Positions 33,961-44,424 of a stretch of DNA of 64,000 nucleotides are shown one piece after another. The DNA is from Collybiopsis luxurians FD-317 M1. Lineage: Eukaryota; Basidiomycota; Agaricomycetes; Agaricales; Omphalotaceae. Each line of letters starts with the position of its first letter. Position 1 is the first letter of the stretch. The notes below the pieces were generated by a model. That model made no database searches and was not told where the DNA came from. It was given only the letters and a program-made list of their open reading frames with translations. The stretch lies in contig KN834792.1 of the NCBI GenBank assembly GCA_000827265.1, forward strand, positions 427,825 to 491,824. Direction: 5' to 3'. The translations under genes and the position numbers were made by a program.

Positions 33961-34940
33961 TAGGGGATAAGGCATTCGGCGACTTGGAGCACGGGCATTG
34001 TCTGAACATGCCTATATAGGACCCGGACCGGACTAGGTACAAACTTTAGTCTTGGACATTCACGTGACATGATACGGAGGCGTCGATTTGAGGTTTTCAA
34101 ACCGAGTTCCATAACAGACTTTCTCTTAACAGTTCTTTCATTCCAACTGATCCGGTCAAGATGGAAATGCTACCTCGGCTTCACTTCTGTTATAAATTAT
34201 CTTCAAAAAGACTCGTCGCGCGCCTTTCTTCAAACTAGCTTCCGACCCGTGCTACTAATCGTCAAGGCGACAGTGCTTTGATAGGTAGAGAGGGGAAGAA
34301 AGAGAGTGGGGTGTGGGGTCAGGCTGTGGATGGACAGAAGATTGAGAGTGGGCAGGAGTCGTTTTGAGCGACCATTTTGTCAGTTGAATCGATTGAAGAG
34401 GAAACCATTTGTGAGGTGGAGCATCAGCTCAAGGGATGGGATTGAGTCGAGACACAGGGATTGGGGTTCAGGCCAAAGAGGAAAACGAAGAGAAGGGAAG
34501 ACTAGGAGACGAGAGATATTACGACTTAAAAGGGTATTCGGCAATGGTCTATTGCTACTGTTAACTTGGATCGATGGTCAACGTAGACAGCTTATTTGCT
34601 ATTGCTGCTTTTTCCGCGGCGGTCCCGCTGCTACTGCTCATGTCTCTTTGTTAATGCTAATCTTGAGGTGACGACATCTCAGCCACTGCTATTTTCTTCT
34701 TTTTGGAATGGGTTCACCGCTACTGTCAATCCTCTTTTCCAATGCTGAGCTCGAGAGCAACTTGGCATTGAGGTGGCAGCCTCTTCGTCGATGCTAATAA
34801 TGAGGCAAAGGTTCTTTAGCTACGAGATTTTGAGGCAAACTGCCGGTCAATGCTGATTTCTCTTTTCATAATGCTGATGCAGACCTTTCGTCAGGTAGTT
34901 GTTCTCTTCCTTCATTTTATCTAACATCTCTTTCTTGTCC
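33961..34940. other. Unique spacer without a supported gene
   Basis: Between ACAD pseudogene 2 and segment X. A 121-codon + strand frame (34306-34671) is Arg-rich and motif-free. From 34560 the sequence has repeated ATGCTGAT/AATGCTGA words around T-rich runs, resembling a decayed short repeat. Confidence 0.4.
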
Positions 34941-34949
34941 TGACACACG

Positions 34950-35290
34950 CAACCTCAGTATTGTGCCGCCTATCTTCCGGGAGTTTTTCAACTTGCTCCA
35001 TGTCGTCACTGCTTCAAGTGTGCTGGAATGCATCATCTTCCAGGAGGACCAGCTACTGTCAGAATACTTTGTTACTGGTGTGTCCCTACGACCCTGAACC
35101 TTCGAATTTTCAAAAAAGCTACGAATTTGATCTTGTGGACCATATCCTATTCCATTCACCTGCTTTCCTGCCTATCCAACTGGTTCCCCGCCATACACCA
35201 TTTTCTGTCAAGTATTTCTCAATTGCCTTGTTTTATTCAGTCTCTAACCGAAATCCGGATATTTTGATTATCTCTCACCACTACTTGAGC
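34950..35290 (+). repeat. Dispersed segment X, copy 3
   Basis: Partner of 20870-21250 and 28540-28980 (TCTTCCAGGAGGACCAGCTA versus CTCTTCCAGGAAGACTAGAT). Its right end (TATTTCTCAATTGCCTTGTT, then TTATTCAGTCT and CACTACTTGAGCAGCG) also matches 30360-30430, left of the copy F block, so it marks the left border of the duplicated units. Confidence 0.5.
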
Positions 35291-35299
35291 AGCGGGTGA

Positions 35300-35405
35300 C
35301 AAGCCTGTCGCGTAGCACATGACACTTTGGGCCGAAATTCCGAAGACGCGTTCCGCATCCTGAATAAAATTTACGCGTCTTTCTCTGGCTGAGCCTCCAG
35401 TGTTC
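35300..35405 (-). repeat. Conserved inverted-repeat block of copy G
   Basis: Perfect 9-bp arms AAGACGCGT (35343-35351) and ACGCGTCTT (35373-35381) in the fullest version of the block: GTCGCGTAGCACATGACACT, then TTGGGCCGAAATTCCG, hairpin, and CTCTGGCTGAGCCTCCAGTG. About 350 bp downstream of the copy G stop. Confidence 0.7.
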
Positions 35406-35735
35406 GGCTGAACAAAAGGCACACAGTTAATGGAAATGCAGGCAGGAGAACCGCGCAATATATATAAGTTGTATTAGATGTACCGATAGCAAAGTCGAAA
35501 GCATGTAACAAAGCAGGCAAAAGCTACAAAAGAAGCATGGTAGCTAAGCAAGTATCATAAGGGTATACATGTAAGCTGTAGCCAAAAAATTTGTGTTAGG
35601 GGTAGCCGTGAAGTGTTCAACATTGGGAAACAATCCAGTAAGAAGTGAAAACACAATAAAAACAAAGTACTCCAGCGGTCCTGTGCAAAGAAAAAATACT
35701 CATACAACAACCTCAACCTAAAATACAGTGAATCA

Positions 35736-36394
35736 TTATCTCCTCCGGTAAATCTCAACATGTCTCTGAAACAACTCAATGATCCACAGGATTAAATCCC
35801 ATACCAAGAATATAAATGAAGCAATCCTGTGCAGCTGCAAGAAGTAACCCCAATATTGGAAATCCTGCGGTATGCCAAAGATCAAGAGGCACTTTCCAAA
35901 ACCAATGATGAGGAGGAGGGTCATGGATGTTATCAATATAACTGAGGGGTTTGCATTGCTGGCTGATGTCACTATGTAATTGTCAATAATGACTAAACTC
36001 AACAAAACATGAGAGTTGTGTATGGGATCCAATGCTGAATGAGCTCACCATAAAACAGTTGATAAAATGTCAGCCATGTGTGCCCGAAAGCTACCAGCAC
36101 AAGAAAATCATTCACAGTCTCTGCCGCTGTATGCTGTGATATAGACTCAGAAGCTTGTTCGGATGGAGGCAGTGAAGTCATAGATGAACTGGATATTGGG
36201 GCACCAATACATCGACAGAGTTGAAGGAGGGATATCCATACAGACAGGGGGAGCCAAAGTATGAGGATGCTGTCAATGATCAAGTCTCCGAGGGCTTGAT
36301 ATTCTCCAATGTAATGTCTGGCTTTGTGAAGTAGTAGGAAAATAAGCTGCTGGAATGCTAGAAGAAAGATATAGTGGTATTTTCGAGAGATCAT
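35736..36394 (-). CDS. Five-TM membrane protein family, copy G (intact)
   Basis: Exon 1 36394-36049 and exon 2 35992-35736 give exactly 200 residues; intron 36048-35993, 56 nt, phase 1. Start MISRKYHYIFLLAFQQLIFL. Helices as in copy F: SILILWLPLSVWISLLQL, VLVAFGHTWLTFYQLFY, a segment ending LLLIIGFGKCLLIFGI, and SFIFLVWDLILWIIELF. Ends RHVEIYRRR. CTTAAAAGATCC at 36434-36445 is the likely core promoter, about 45 bp upstream. Nearly identical to copy F at DNA level. Confidence 0.82.
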
Positions 36395-36449
36395 GACAGA
36401 TCGTAGGAAAGACTGGGATGCATTGGTAGCTGAGGATCTTTTAAGTATC

Positions 36450-36579
36450 GCACTGGGAATTGGTGACCGGGGTCCCAGTTATGATGAATGAAAATATCGG
36501 ATTCGCGAATGTCAAATCCGGTCCATCAAAAATTCGCAAACGAATCCGGTCCATCAAAAATTCGCAAACAATTTTTGAT
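36450..36579. repeat. Inverted-repeat arm and 28-bp tandem repeat abutting the gap
   Basis: CACTGGGAATTGGTGACCGG (36450-) is the same arm as upstream of copies D and F. It is followed by two copies of a 28-bp unit (AATCCGGTCCATCAAAAATT then CGCAAACG; 36515-36542 and 36543-36570) and by a 10-bp palindrome ATCAAAAATT / AATTTTTGAT (36553-36562; 36570-36579) ending exactly at the first N. Confidence 0.75.
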
Positions 36580-37083
36580 NNNNNNNNNNNNNNNNNNNNN
36601 NNNNNNNNNNNNNNNNNNNNNNNNNNNNNNNNNNNNNNNNNNNNNNNNNNNNNNNNNNNNNNNNNNNNNNNNNNNNNNNNNNNNNNNNNNNNNNNNNNNN
36701 NNNNNNNNNNNNNNNNNNNNNNNNNNNNNNNNNNNNNNNNNNNNNNNNNNNNNNNNNNNNNNNNNNNNNNNNNNNNNNNNNNNNNNNNNNNNNNNNNNNN
36801 NNNNNNNNNNNNNNNNNNNNNNNNNNNNNNNNNNNNNNNNNNNNNNNNNNNNNNNNNNNNNNNNNNNNNNNNNNNNNNNNNNNNNNNNNNNNNNNNNNNN
36901 NNNNNNNNNNNNNNNNNNNNNNNNNNNNNNNNNNNNNNNNNNNNNNNNNNNNNNNNNNNNNNNNNNNNNNNNNNNNNNNNNNNNNNNNNNNNNNNNNNNN
37001 NNNNNNNNNNNNNNNNNNNNNNNNNNNNNNNNNNNNNNNNNNNNNNNNNNNNNNNNNNNNNNNNNNNNNNNNNNNNNNNNNNN
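36580..37083. other. Assembly gap (504 N)
   Basis: Unresolved bases. Single Ns also occur at 37203, 37224 and 37243. By comparison with the D and F units the gap should contain the rest of a tandem repeat, the second inverted-repeat arm and the beginning of the link segment. Confidence 0.99.
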
Positions 37084-37359
37084 AAACTTACAAGTTCATG
37101 CGACACGGGGACGGAGTATGGGGGTACTGCGGACTTCCTATCCGGCATGGAGGCGAACAATATATAGACGCCTGCAAGTCTTCTTCCGTAAACTGTATCG
37201 ACNCAAAGCTGTTAATACCTCTCNCAAAGTGCCAGTCGGCACNGGTTTTTTTCGCGGGATGGTGTATTCGAAAGATCATACAAATCACTGAAATAGATTA
37301 TATGCAGGAAATTGAGTATTCACGATATTGCAAAAAAAAAATTAACATGAAGAAAGTCG
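37084..37359. repeat. Duplicated link between membrane gene unit and ACAD, copy 3
   Basis: Continues after the gap with TACTGCGGACTTCCTATCCG, GGAGGCGAACAATATATAG, GTGCCAGTCGGCAC and CATACAAATCACTGA, as in the other two units. Runs into the ACAD stop codon. Confidence 0.7.
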
Positions 37360-39098
37360 TCAAGGCGTATACTCCTTTTGAATGAATTTGGCAATCGTCT
37401 GAAGCTGAATATTCGACGTTCCCTCGTAAATCGCACCCTAATAAGAAAATAAAATCATGTCAGTATGCGCACATTCATGGCATCCCGCAAAGCAGAAGCA
37501 ACCCTTCACTTACAATCTTTGAATCCCTCCAAAACTTCTCCACCCCCGTCTCTCTCGTAAACCCAAGGCCTCCCATCCACTCAATCGCACTTCCACTAAC
37601 CTCCTGCGCAACTTGCGAAGCCCACCATTTCGCCATCGCCGCCTCCTTCACAAAACTCAATCCGGCCTCCTTCCGTCTTGCGGCATTGTAGGTTAATAAC
37701 TTGGCGGTTTCAATTTGCGTGGCGGCGCGAGCAAAATCAAAGGCCATGCCTTGGAAGGTACCGATAGGTTGGGAGAATTGGTTTCGGGTGTAGGTGTATG
37801 GAACGGCAAGGTTGAAGGCACCCTGGGCGAGGCCGAGCATTTGAGCGGCGATACCGATGCGGCCTGTGAAAGGGATGAGATAACAGAAACTTAGAATTTC
37901 CAAAATGTGAGTACCTTCGTTTAGGATTTCGATGGCAATCTGGAATTCGAGTAAGTATCCATGATCGTGGCGCATTCGTTAGATATCTTACCTTATAACC
38001 TTTACCCTCACCACCGATGATGTTTTCCGCAGGGATCTGTGAAAGGTTAAGGCGCGTCATAAATCGTGAAAACAGATTCCTTACCTTGAGATCATCAAAG
38101 TTTAGTGTACACGTAGAAGATGCCCTGATGCCCAACTTTTGTTCCTTCTTCGCAATTTCAATACCCATATCCTTCGTGGCGATGAAGCACGTTATTCCTC
38201 TATAGCCTTTTGAAGGATCAATCTTCGGGAGGGTGAGCTCAGTCGTGACGAGAGTCAGATTACTTACGTTGGCGAAAATCAAAAAGACATTGGCTTCGTA
38301 CGAGTTTGTAATCCACATCTTCGTTCCATTTAGAACATAATCATTTCCGACCTTCTGAGCTTTGGTTTGTAGGGCAAATGCGTCGGAACCGGATGCTGGT
38401 TCTGATAAACAGAAAGAACCGAGCTGCAGCTTATTTCAGTAACGCACTTTCGAAGGAGCCTATCACCGTACATGTTCCGTAGCCAGCATTGGAAGCCATT
38501 TCGCCTTTTGCTCTTCGGTTGCGTACGTTCTCAACACCGTGTTGACTAATGTATTATGTACGTCGCACAGAACAGAGACGGAGGGATCGATCTTTGCGAG
38601 CTCTTCGATAGCAATGATAGCAGAGGTGAATGATGATTCCGAACCTCCGAAAGAAGCAGAGGTCTCAATGCCCATTAGCTATTTCAAAATGACAGTGAGG
38701 TTGGCCGTAGAATAAGACAGGTTAACACATACGCCTTGTTCAAAGAGTCCTTTGATAATCTCGGGATCCATTCGCTCGTTCTCATCCATCTCCCTGACCT
38801 TAGGTTTGATTACATCGTTGGCAAACCGTTGGACTGTACGAGTCGCGTTGAGCGACTGATTTGCTCAAAGCGTTGTAGAAGGCGGACCTACCTGTCTCGC
38901 GAATCATCTCCTCTTCCTCCGAGAACTTATCGAGAGGCGTGAAGTCATTTCGACGGGATATCGAGGAGGAGAAGGGTCTAAAAGCGTTTAGTTAGAATTA
39001 CACAAGAGTAATAAATACAGACAGCATCACCTGGCGAGATTCAGCGACCCGGAAGGGGTGAAAGATCTGAGAGAGCGAGAAATGGAAGTTCTGAACAT
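37360..39098 (-). CDS. Short/branched-chain acyl-CoA dehydrogenase (intact parent copy)
   Basis: FAD-dependent mitochondrial enzyme of fatty-acid or branched-chain amino-acid oxidation (ACADSB/SCAD-like). Start [20 protein letters not shown] is a typical Arg/Ser-rich targeting peptide. Then [138 protein letters not shown], and C-terminus [20 protein letters not shown]. The Glu of YEGTS is the expected catalytic base. About ten exons with 50-60 nt introns, all joinable without frameshift. It diverges from BIG1 over 194 bp. Parent of pseudogenes at 26706-28200 and 32477-33960. Confidence 0.92.
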
Positions 39099-39292
39099 TG
39101 CGGAAGGAGCAAAAGGCGTAGAATTATACTCGGTTCTTAAATCGTGCAGACAATTCACATGTCAACCCCGCAAAATGACACAGGGCGTCTAAGTTGAGCC
39201 GTAACTGAATCCCTGGCTCTGACACCGGTCGGAGGTTCGGAGGCTGGAGCGCCGTGTTCACTCCGCTCGTTCCTTTCAATCCAGCTTCCACG
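39099..39292. promoter_or_regulatory. Divergent promoter ACAD / BIG1
   Basis: 194 bp between the two start codons. A TATA-poor, mixed-composition spacer; no specific site recognised. Confidence 0.5.
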
Positions 39293-40296
39293 ATGACCCG
39301 TCTGGCTTTGTTGTTGGCCTGCTCGCCCTTGGCTTTGGCATTTTCAAATACTGCTCCGTTTATTGCCTGGTCGTCTCACAGGTTCGTATCCATGTAAATT
39401 TTTTGCAGGAGCGTTGCTCATTCTGTTATAGTTCCAGCCTGATTGACCGTCTACCTTCTGCTATCGATACTCTGCATTCCAAGAGCCTCTTTGATACTAT
39501 TCTATTGAATGATGATGTTTGCAACCACCAAGCCATTGTACTCGTTCATCAGCCTGGTGTATGTCTCTTTAGATTACGCTGTCCAGACAACTCATTCTGT
39601 TCCGCAGCTTCATGCGTCCGACCTGCGTCAGCTCTCCAAAAGCTCACATATAGCGCGTTCCCTTTCATCCGCACCTTCTACTCGTCAATACGCCTACCCC
39701 CTGTCTACTTCCGACGAAGAACCATTCGAGTTTGCCCAATCCGTGTCCAAGAAATGCCAGTCGAGACTGGTCAATGTCAGACCTGGCCACTCGTATTCTG
39801 GAAGTGAGAAATCGATTGTCGTTGTCAATATGCCTGGTATAGCCATGGAGGGCTCGCACAGGAAGGACGTTATGGCAGAGCACGGTTCGTCTCTCTGTAA
39901 TTCCAGCTTCCTACAGCCAAGTTTGACATGACTTTAGATGCCCTTTTATCCACTACCCTCGACTCTCTTCCCTTCTCGAACCGTGTAATCATCTATACCG
40001 GTTCCGCTTCCATCCTCTCCAAACGTCAGGAGGACCTTGCCACCCCTGACCGACCGGTCCTCGATTTGGCCTCCAGCTCTGCTTCGTCCCCGTCCACCAT
40101 GGCAACGAACAAGAGTGGCATCCTGCACCGATATCAGCTCCTCACCCCGGGGCTCATCATGGTCCTCTTGATTGTCCTATTCATCTTTTTGCCTATACTC
40201 TACTTTGGTATATCTGCGTTGGCCAGCATCCAGAGTCCTCTCCGTCTTGATGCTTTGCCAAAGGGATACAACGCTAGCGAGAGAAAGAACCAGTAG
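39293..40296 (+). CDS. big1: BIG1-type ER protein (V-ATPase accessory subunit S1 / Voa1-like)
   Basis: Signal peptide MTRLALLLACSPLALAFSNT followed by APFIAWSSHS, typical for BIG1, an ER membrane protein needed for beta-1,6-glucan and cell-wall assembly, related to the V-ATPase assembly factors Voa1/ATP6AP1. Exon 2 joins at the acceptor before TTCCAGCC (SSSLIDRLPSAIDTL, SLFDTILLNDDVCNHQAIV). A third exon begins LHASDLRQLSKSSHIARSLS, and the last, from about 39938, encodes LDSLPFSNRVIIYTG, one transmembrane helix (PGLIMVLLIVLFIFLPILYF) and the conserved tail ALASIQSPLRLDALPKGYNA, ending ERKNQ, a possible ER-retrieval-like lysine context. About 280 residues. Confidence 0.85.
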
Positions 40297-40696
40297 AGGA
40301 CTAACGTGCATGGACTGGACACTTTCATTACTGGTATCGTACAATCCATCGTTGGACCATAACTGTAAATAATGCGAGAAATCGAAATTCTTCTAGTCAT
40401 GGTGCCACTGCGTTGTGAGAGAAGCGCGGTCGATGAGGTTTACATACTATTCCTTGTCTTTCGACCACGGTACCTCCGTACGACGTGTGGACAGAGGTGA
40501 CAAGTATTTTACGGCCGAATTTCTATACAGCGCACGACAACCTATTAGGTGTATCCGTTTTTCTCACCGTGCGTTTAACTGCATTGGCACAAAGTCAAGG
40601 TTTTTCTCCGATCAAAGCTCAATGAATGTGAGTACATACTTGGCGCAGTGAAAACCTAGGGTTCATATACTGAGTAAATGTAACATACATATACTG

Positions 40697-41877
40697 CTAT
40701 TTCCTTGATGCACGAGTAACTCTCCTAGGCTGAGGGTCCGCGACGAAGCCCACACTCGAAGACGAGTCTTTCGGTCTGCTACCCAACTCGCCCGGATGAC
40801 CCATGAAGTAAACATGCCTTATCTTGTCCCATTCCATATCGGAACGTTCTGTTCCGATTTCAAAAAAGACAGTACCAAAGAGTCCAAAGAATCTCTCTTC
40901 CCTTGCATCTTTTTCTTTGCCGGAAATATACTGTTCAGATCCAGGTTCAGACCAAGGCATATGTTCGCGACGAATAATGGTGTAATGCCAAAAAGGGCCG
41001 GACCCGATGATCGCCAGAAAGTGAGAAGATCCAGGGTACTTGGTGAAGAAGATGATGCTGTACACAGTGATCTGGGCTGCAGCCTTCAAGAGCTGATTTT
41101 CCATGTCCCGATACAAGACCTGATACGCCTCAGCCTTGTCAAATCTTTGTTTTGCGCAATAACGACGAGGAGCCCATTTCAGCTCTGTGAAAGAATCTGG
41201 TTTGCAAGTGTCAAGATTGATTCCGCCAAAATGGATGAAGGTGCACATCTGCCTCCTTTGCTCTTTTTCCTCGGGAGATTTCCGATCAAGAGTCAGTGCA
41301 TCAGGAGTATTCCTCGTGCTGTATTCCACAAGTAATGTGGTGACATCTGGGAGACCTTCAGTGTATTTCCCTCTCTTTGCACTCACAGAACCCTCAGAGT
41401 CGGCAAGGGAGTTGGTGTCAGACCTATCATCTCTGTTCGACTGCTCTTTTTTGACAATCTCTCCTCCCTCTTCCTCTTCCTCATACTCTGTTTCCATATC
41501 GTCTACCTCCCCTCCTCTCTGTTCGTCGTCCTCTCCTTCTGTCTCTTCGGTTTCGGAATCAGCCGTTTGATCCGATGATTTGGCCTTTTTTGTACGGCGT
41601 CTCTTCTTTTCAACTGGCTTAACTTCGCCATGCCACAGTGGCTGCTGGCCTGCGACAATACGCCGTTGAATACCCTGAGTAGGCCGAAGCAAGTCGCGTA
41701 TGGTTTCTTCGTATGCGACAAGCCATAAATTTCGAGAGCGCGGGGATTGGATCGAATGGACCAAGCGTACGACTTATAGGTTTGAATCTCGCGACTTGTT
41801 ACGAATGGCTCTAACGCTGGGATAGACGGCTGGGGAGACTGTGACAAGTCATCGATATAAGCCGTTTCACCGTTCAT
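40697..41877 (-). CDS. Unknown protein with acidic linker
   Basis: A frame of 355 codons (to 40697) joined to an upstream frame starting MNGETAYIDDLSQSPQPSIP at 41877. The two are in different frames, so a short intron or an indel lies near 41760-41810; I could not place it securely. Features: LVAYEETIRDLLRPTQGIQR, a basic KRRRTKKAKS cluster, a long Glu/Asp-rich stretch (about residues 75-130), then a globular part with FTELKWAPRRYCAKQ, LLKAAAQITVYSIIFFTKYP, FLAIIGSGPFWHYTIIRR and FFGLFGTVFFEIGT. The style resembles fungal proteins of unknown function; no enzymatic motif is seen. Transcribed towards BIG1. Confidence 0.6.
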
Positions 41878-41939
41878 GGAGAGAGCGCAGTGAGATGTGA
41901 ATGGTCTCAAGGTAAATTCCCCTCATTTTATATTTATAT

Positions 41940-43037
41940 CTTCATGTGCTGGATTCGAGCAGGTCTTTTCTATGTGCGGTGAAAAATGAACTGCCGACCG
42001 ACTCGCTACTCGCTCATAGAACTCAGCTGACGGCGCAGGTTCTTTAGCCGGTTTCTCTTGATGCCTCGGACATTTTGACGCGCTTCGCGATCCGCAATCT
42101 TACTGGGGTTCCACGCGGACAGGCTTTTTCTGCAGTATTTTGACCTTTGTATTCTAACCTCACCGATATGTATCATCTAACGCGAGAAGGACAAAATCAT
42201 ATCAAATCATGGTGGATTGAAAAGGAAATGCCAAGGGAGTAAGGAGGAAATGAAGTGAAAAAGAATTACTGGGGCCGATAGGGAATTGATGGGACCTAGT
42301 AGTAGCTGCGAATGGTAACAAGTACATATACCTAGATCGGTGAAGAGAAGAGGGACGACTTTTGCCCACCAAAACCCTTATCTCTGCGTGAGGAGGTCCA
42401 ACGAGGCTTCCAGACTGTTCTAAGTGTTTTAACTCTGCGACGACATAGTGGTTTTTACATAGACTTTCTCTTCTTGTACTTTGTTCCCCAGTGTGCTCGG
42501 TTCCGCGGGACCGACTACGCATACTCCTTACGTTCAGTCTCGACCGAGAACCAGAAAGACCTTACGAAATCTACACTTCTCTTCTACACTGGGAATGACT
42601 CCAGGCTAAGAATCGAACTGAGAACGTCCGGGAGAAGAACTTTGAAAATGAATAAATTAAACAATTTTTCTGTACGATTTTTTGAGCATACCTAGTACGA
42701 AGAGCTAAAGAAAAAGCGAGGGGAAAAATACTACTACATTACAGTGTAAATGCTCGAACTGAGACGTGGGATCCAGCATTTGAGTAATATATTTGAGGGG
42801 ACAGGCGGGCCCAGAGCCACTTGGACCTGGATGCGACAGCTGAGGATCCCCCTTGTGACCATAGGTAGGCGGACCTATGAATGCTAGGTAGGGAGATGGT
42901 TTCAGCGAGGTGCGAGGGGATGGTCACTGAACTAGACTCACCTTGACTATTAGCCTTCGAGAAATTTGAGAAATTGATTTACTGCACGAGGCGAACAAGG
43001 CGAAAGGGCCTCTCGGGCCGGAGTCAACCGTTGGCGC
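41940..43037. other. Intergenic, no supported gene
   Basis: Frames of 60-106 codons on the - strand have no motif. An AAGAATCGAACTGAGAACGT sequence near 42609-42628 resembles a tRNA T-arm on the - strand but no partner acceptor stem follows. Confidence 0.5.
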
Positions 43038-43043
43038 TATAAA
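43038..43043 (+). promoter_or_regulatory. TATA box of the 159-residue protein gene
   Basis: TATAAA, 48 bp before the ATG at 43086. Confidence 0.5.
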
Positions 43044-43085
43044 CAGCCCGGTATGTTCAGCTCTTGATTCCATTCTACCACGACC

Positions 43086-43565
43086 ATGTCCTCTAAATCT
43101 GAATCCAAAGTCCACTTCCCTCCTGAAACTCTCCAATCTGTTTCGAAACCGTCTCGTCCGTTCCGAAAAAAATCCAAAATACCGTCATTTAGCACTCCGC
43201 GTGCGTACGCCATTATGCTCCCCTGGGAGGATATCGCCGCCCGTGCCGCAAAGAAGGATCCAGCTGTTCAAAAATTTATTGATACGGGGGACCAGCACGA
43301 GCTGACCTTTGTTTTAAACCGAGAGGTCAGATCAATTTGCGACCAGGCCAGTGAAATCTGGCCGAATGCATTCGTCCCCCTATTGGACGGCAAGTATTTC
43401 TCAACGTCACTCAAATGCCTTGGGTTTTCGGACAACACGAATCGAGATAAACGCGCGATTCCGACGGCGGAACAGATCCAGAAGATTAGGGACCTTTTGG
43501 ATTTGAATGGGGAGCAGTATAAGCTGGGGTGGTATAGAGACTTGTATCCTGAGGACCGTCGATGA
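43086..43565 (+). CDS. Small unknown protein (159 residues, single exon)
   Basis: Begins MSSKSESKVHFPPETLQSVS with a basic Ser-rich N-terminus (PFRKKSKIPSFSTPR). A compact part follows: MLPWEDIAARAAKKDPAVQK, LNREVRSICDQASEIWPNAF, IPTAEQIQKIRDLLDLNGEQ, YKLGWYRDLYPEDRR. Support comes from the TATA box, intact frame and two decayed copies nearby in which the AEQIQ-IR-LL-NGEQY-LGWY-DLYP pattern is conserved. Function not recognised. Confidence 0.65.
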   Translation: MSSKSESKVHFPPETLQSVSKPSRPFRKKSKIPSFSTPRAYAIMLPWEDIAARAAKKDPAVQKFIDTGDQHELTFVLNREVRSICDQASEIWPNAFVPLLDGKYFSTSLKCLGFSDNTNRDKRAIPTAEQIQKIRDLLDLNGEQYKLGWYRDLYPEDRR

Positions 43566-44424
43566 CTCACTTGTACGTTGATCACTATTGCAGTTGTTAT
43601 CATCTTACATTCACCTGTCTGTATCATCCAGCTATGCATTACGAACGTTTCTTCGGAACGGGATAGCAAGGCCGGCGAGGGTTGTTTTGGAAATGCACGA
43701 GGAAACGTCTTGCTTATGGGTTATCGAAACCTTGAAGGGCAGCGATGTATTAAGTATTACCGAACCATTAGGCTTGGATTCTTTACCTAAAGCTGTTCCT
43801 ACGTCGTTAAATATACAAGCTGCGTGCCACCCGGTCGCGCGAAGCTGTTCAGTCACATTTGTGTACGTGACCATTAGCATTCTCACCTGAATTATTTCAA
43901 TGTCTTTGGCTTGACATGCTTGACATCAAAGTACTTTATCACTCTTTCTCTTATTATATTATCAATCATTTGTGTTAATGTCGGCAACTTAATCACTTCC
44001 GCGCCACTGCATCGTTCTATATATGGCACTATTTATTATATTATCCAAGTACATTCCCTTCCTCCTCCTCCTCCTCTTTCTCCTACTGCTAGCGAGGTTA
44101 GCTCACGCTCAAGCGCACACTTAGCTTTCCTTCACACAAGGTAACTATTCACAGTAATCAATGTAAATATTGTATCAATAATGAAGACAGAAAAAGAGCC
44201 AGCAAAATGGAAATGAATTACTCAGCCTGGCTACAGGACAAACGCTATGGAGCACTGTCATTGTCCGACTCCGGGAAGAAATTCTCATGCTACCGTAGAA
44301 TATGGGATGGGAGCGTGAACCCTCTACTCTTTGAGCCACTGGGGTAGCAGCACAATCCATACTTGTCTCGTCCCGATGTTAAAAATTAAGCCGGTAGCAG
44401 TTGCAACAAAGTTGAACCAAAAGT
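43566..44424. other. Spacer, no supported gene
   Basis: Overlapping frames on both strands (43578-43890) without motifs. A (CCT)n microsatellite lies near 44060-44078. A 60-nt segment near 44286-44345 has tRNA-like words but no acceptable cloverleaf. Confidence 0.45.

Noticed and set aside
36441..37291. Long frames of 235-267 codons over 36.4-37.3 kb
   Set aside because: Artefact of reading through the run of N.
42595..42650. T-arm-like AGTTCGATTC on the - strand
   Set aside because: T-stem has a mismatch and no acceptor partner lies 60-70 nt upstream.
44283..44345. tRNA-like segment on the - strand (GCTACC ... GGTAGC ends, GTGGCTCAA and GGGTTCACG words)
   Set aside because: Only about 60 nt between the complementary ends, no anticodon arm and poor T-stem pairing; at best a decayed tRNA-derived fragment.
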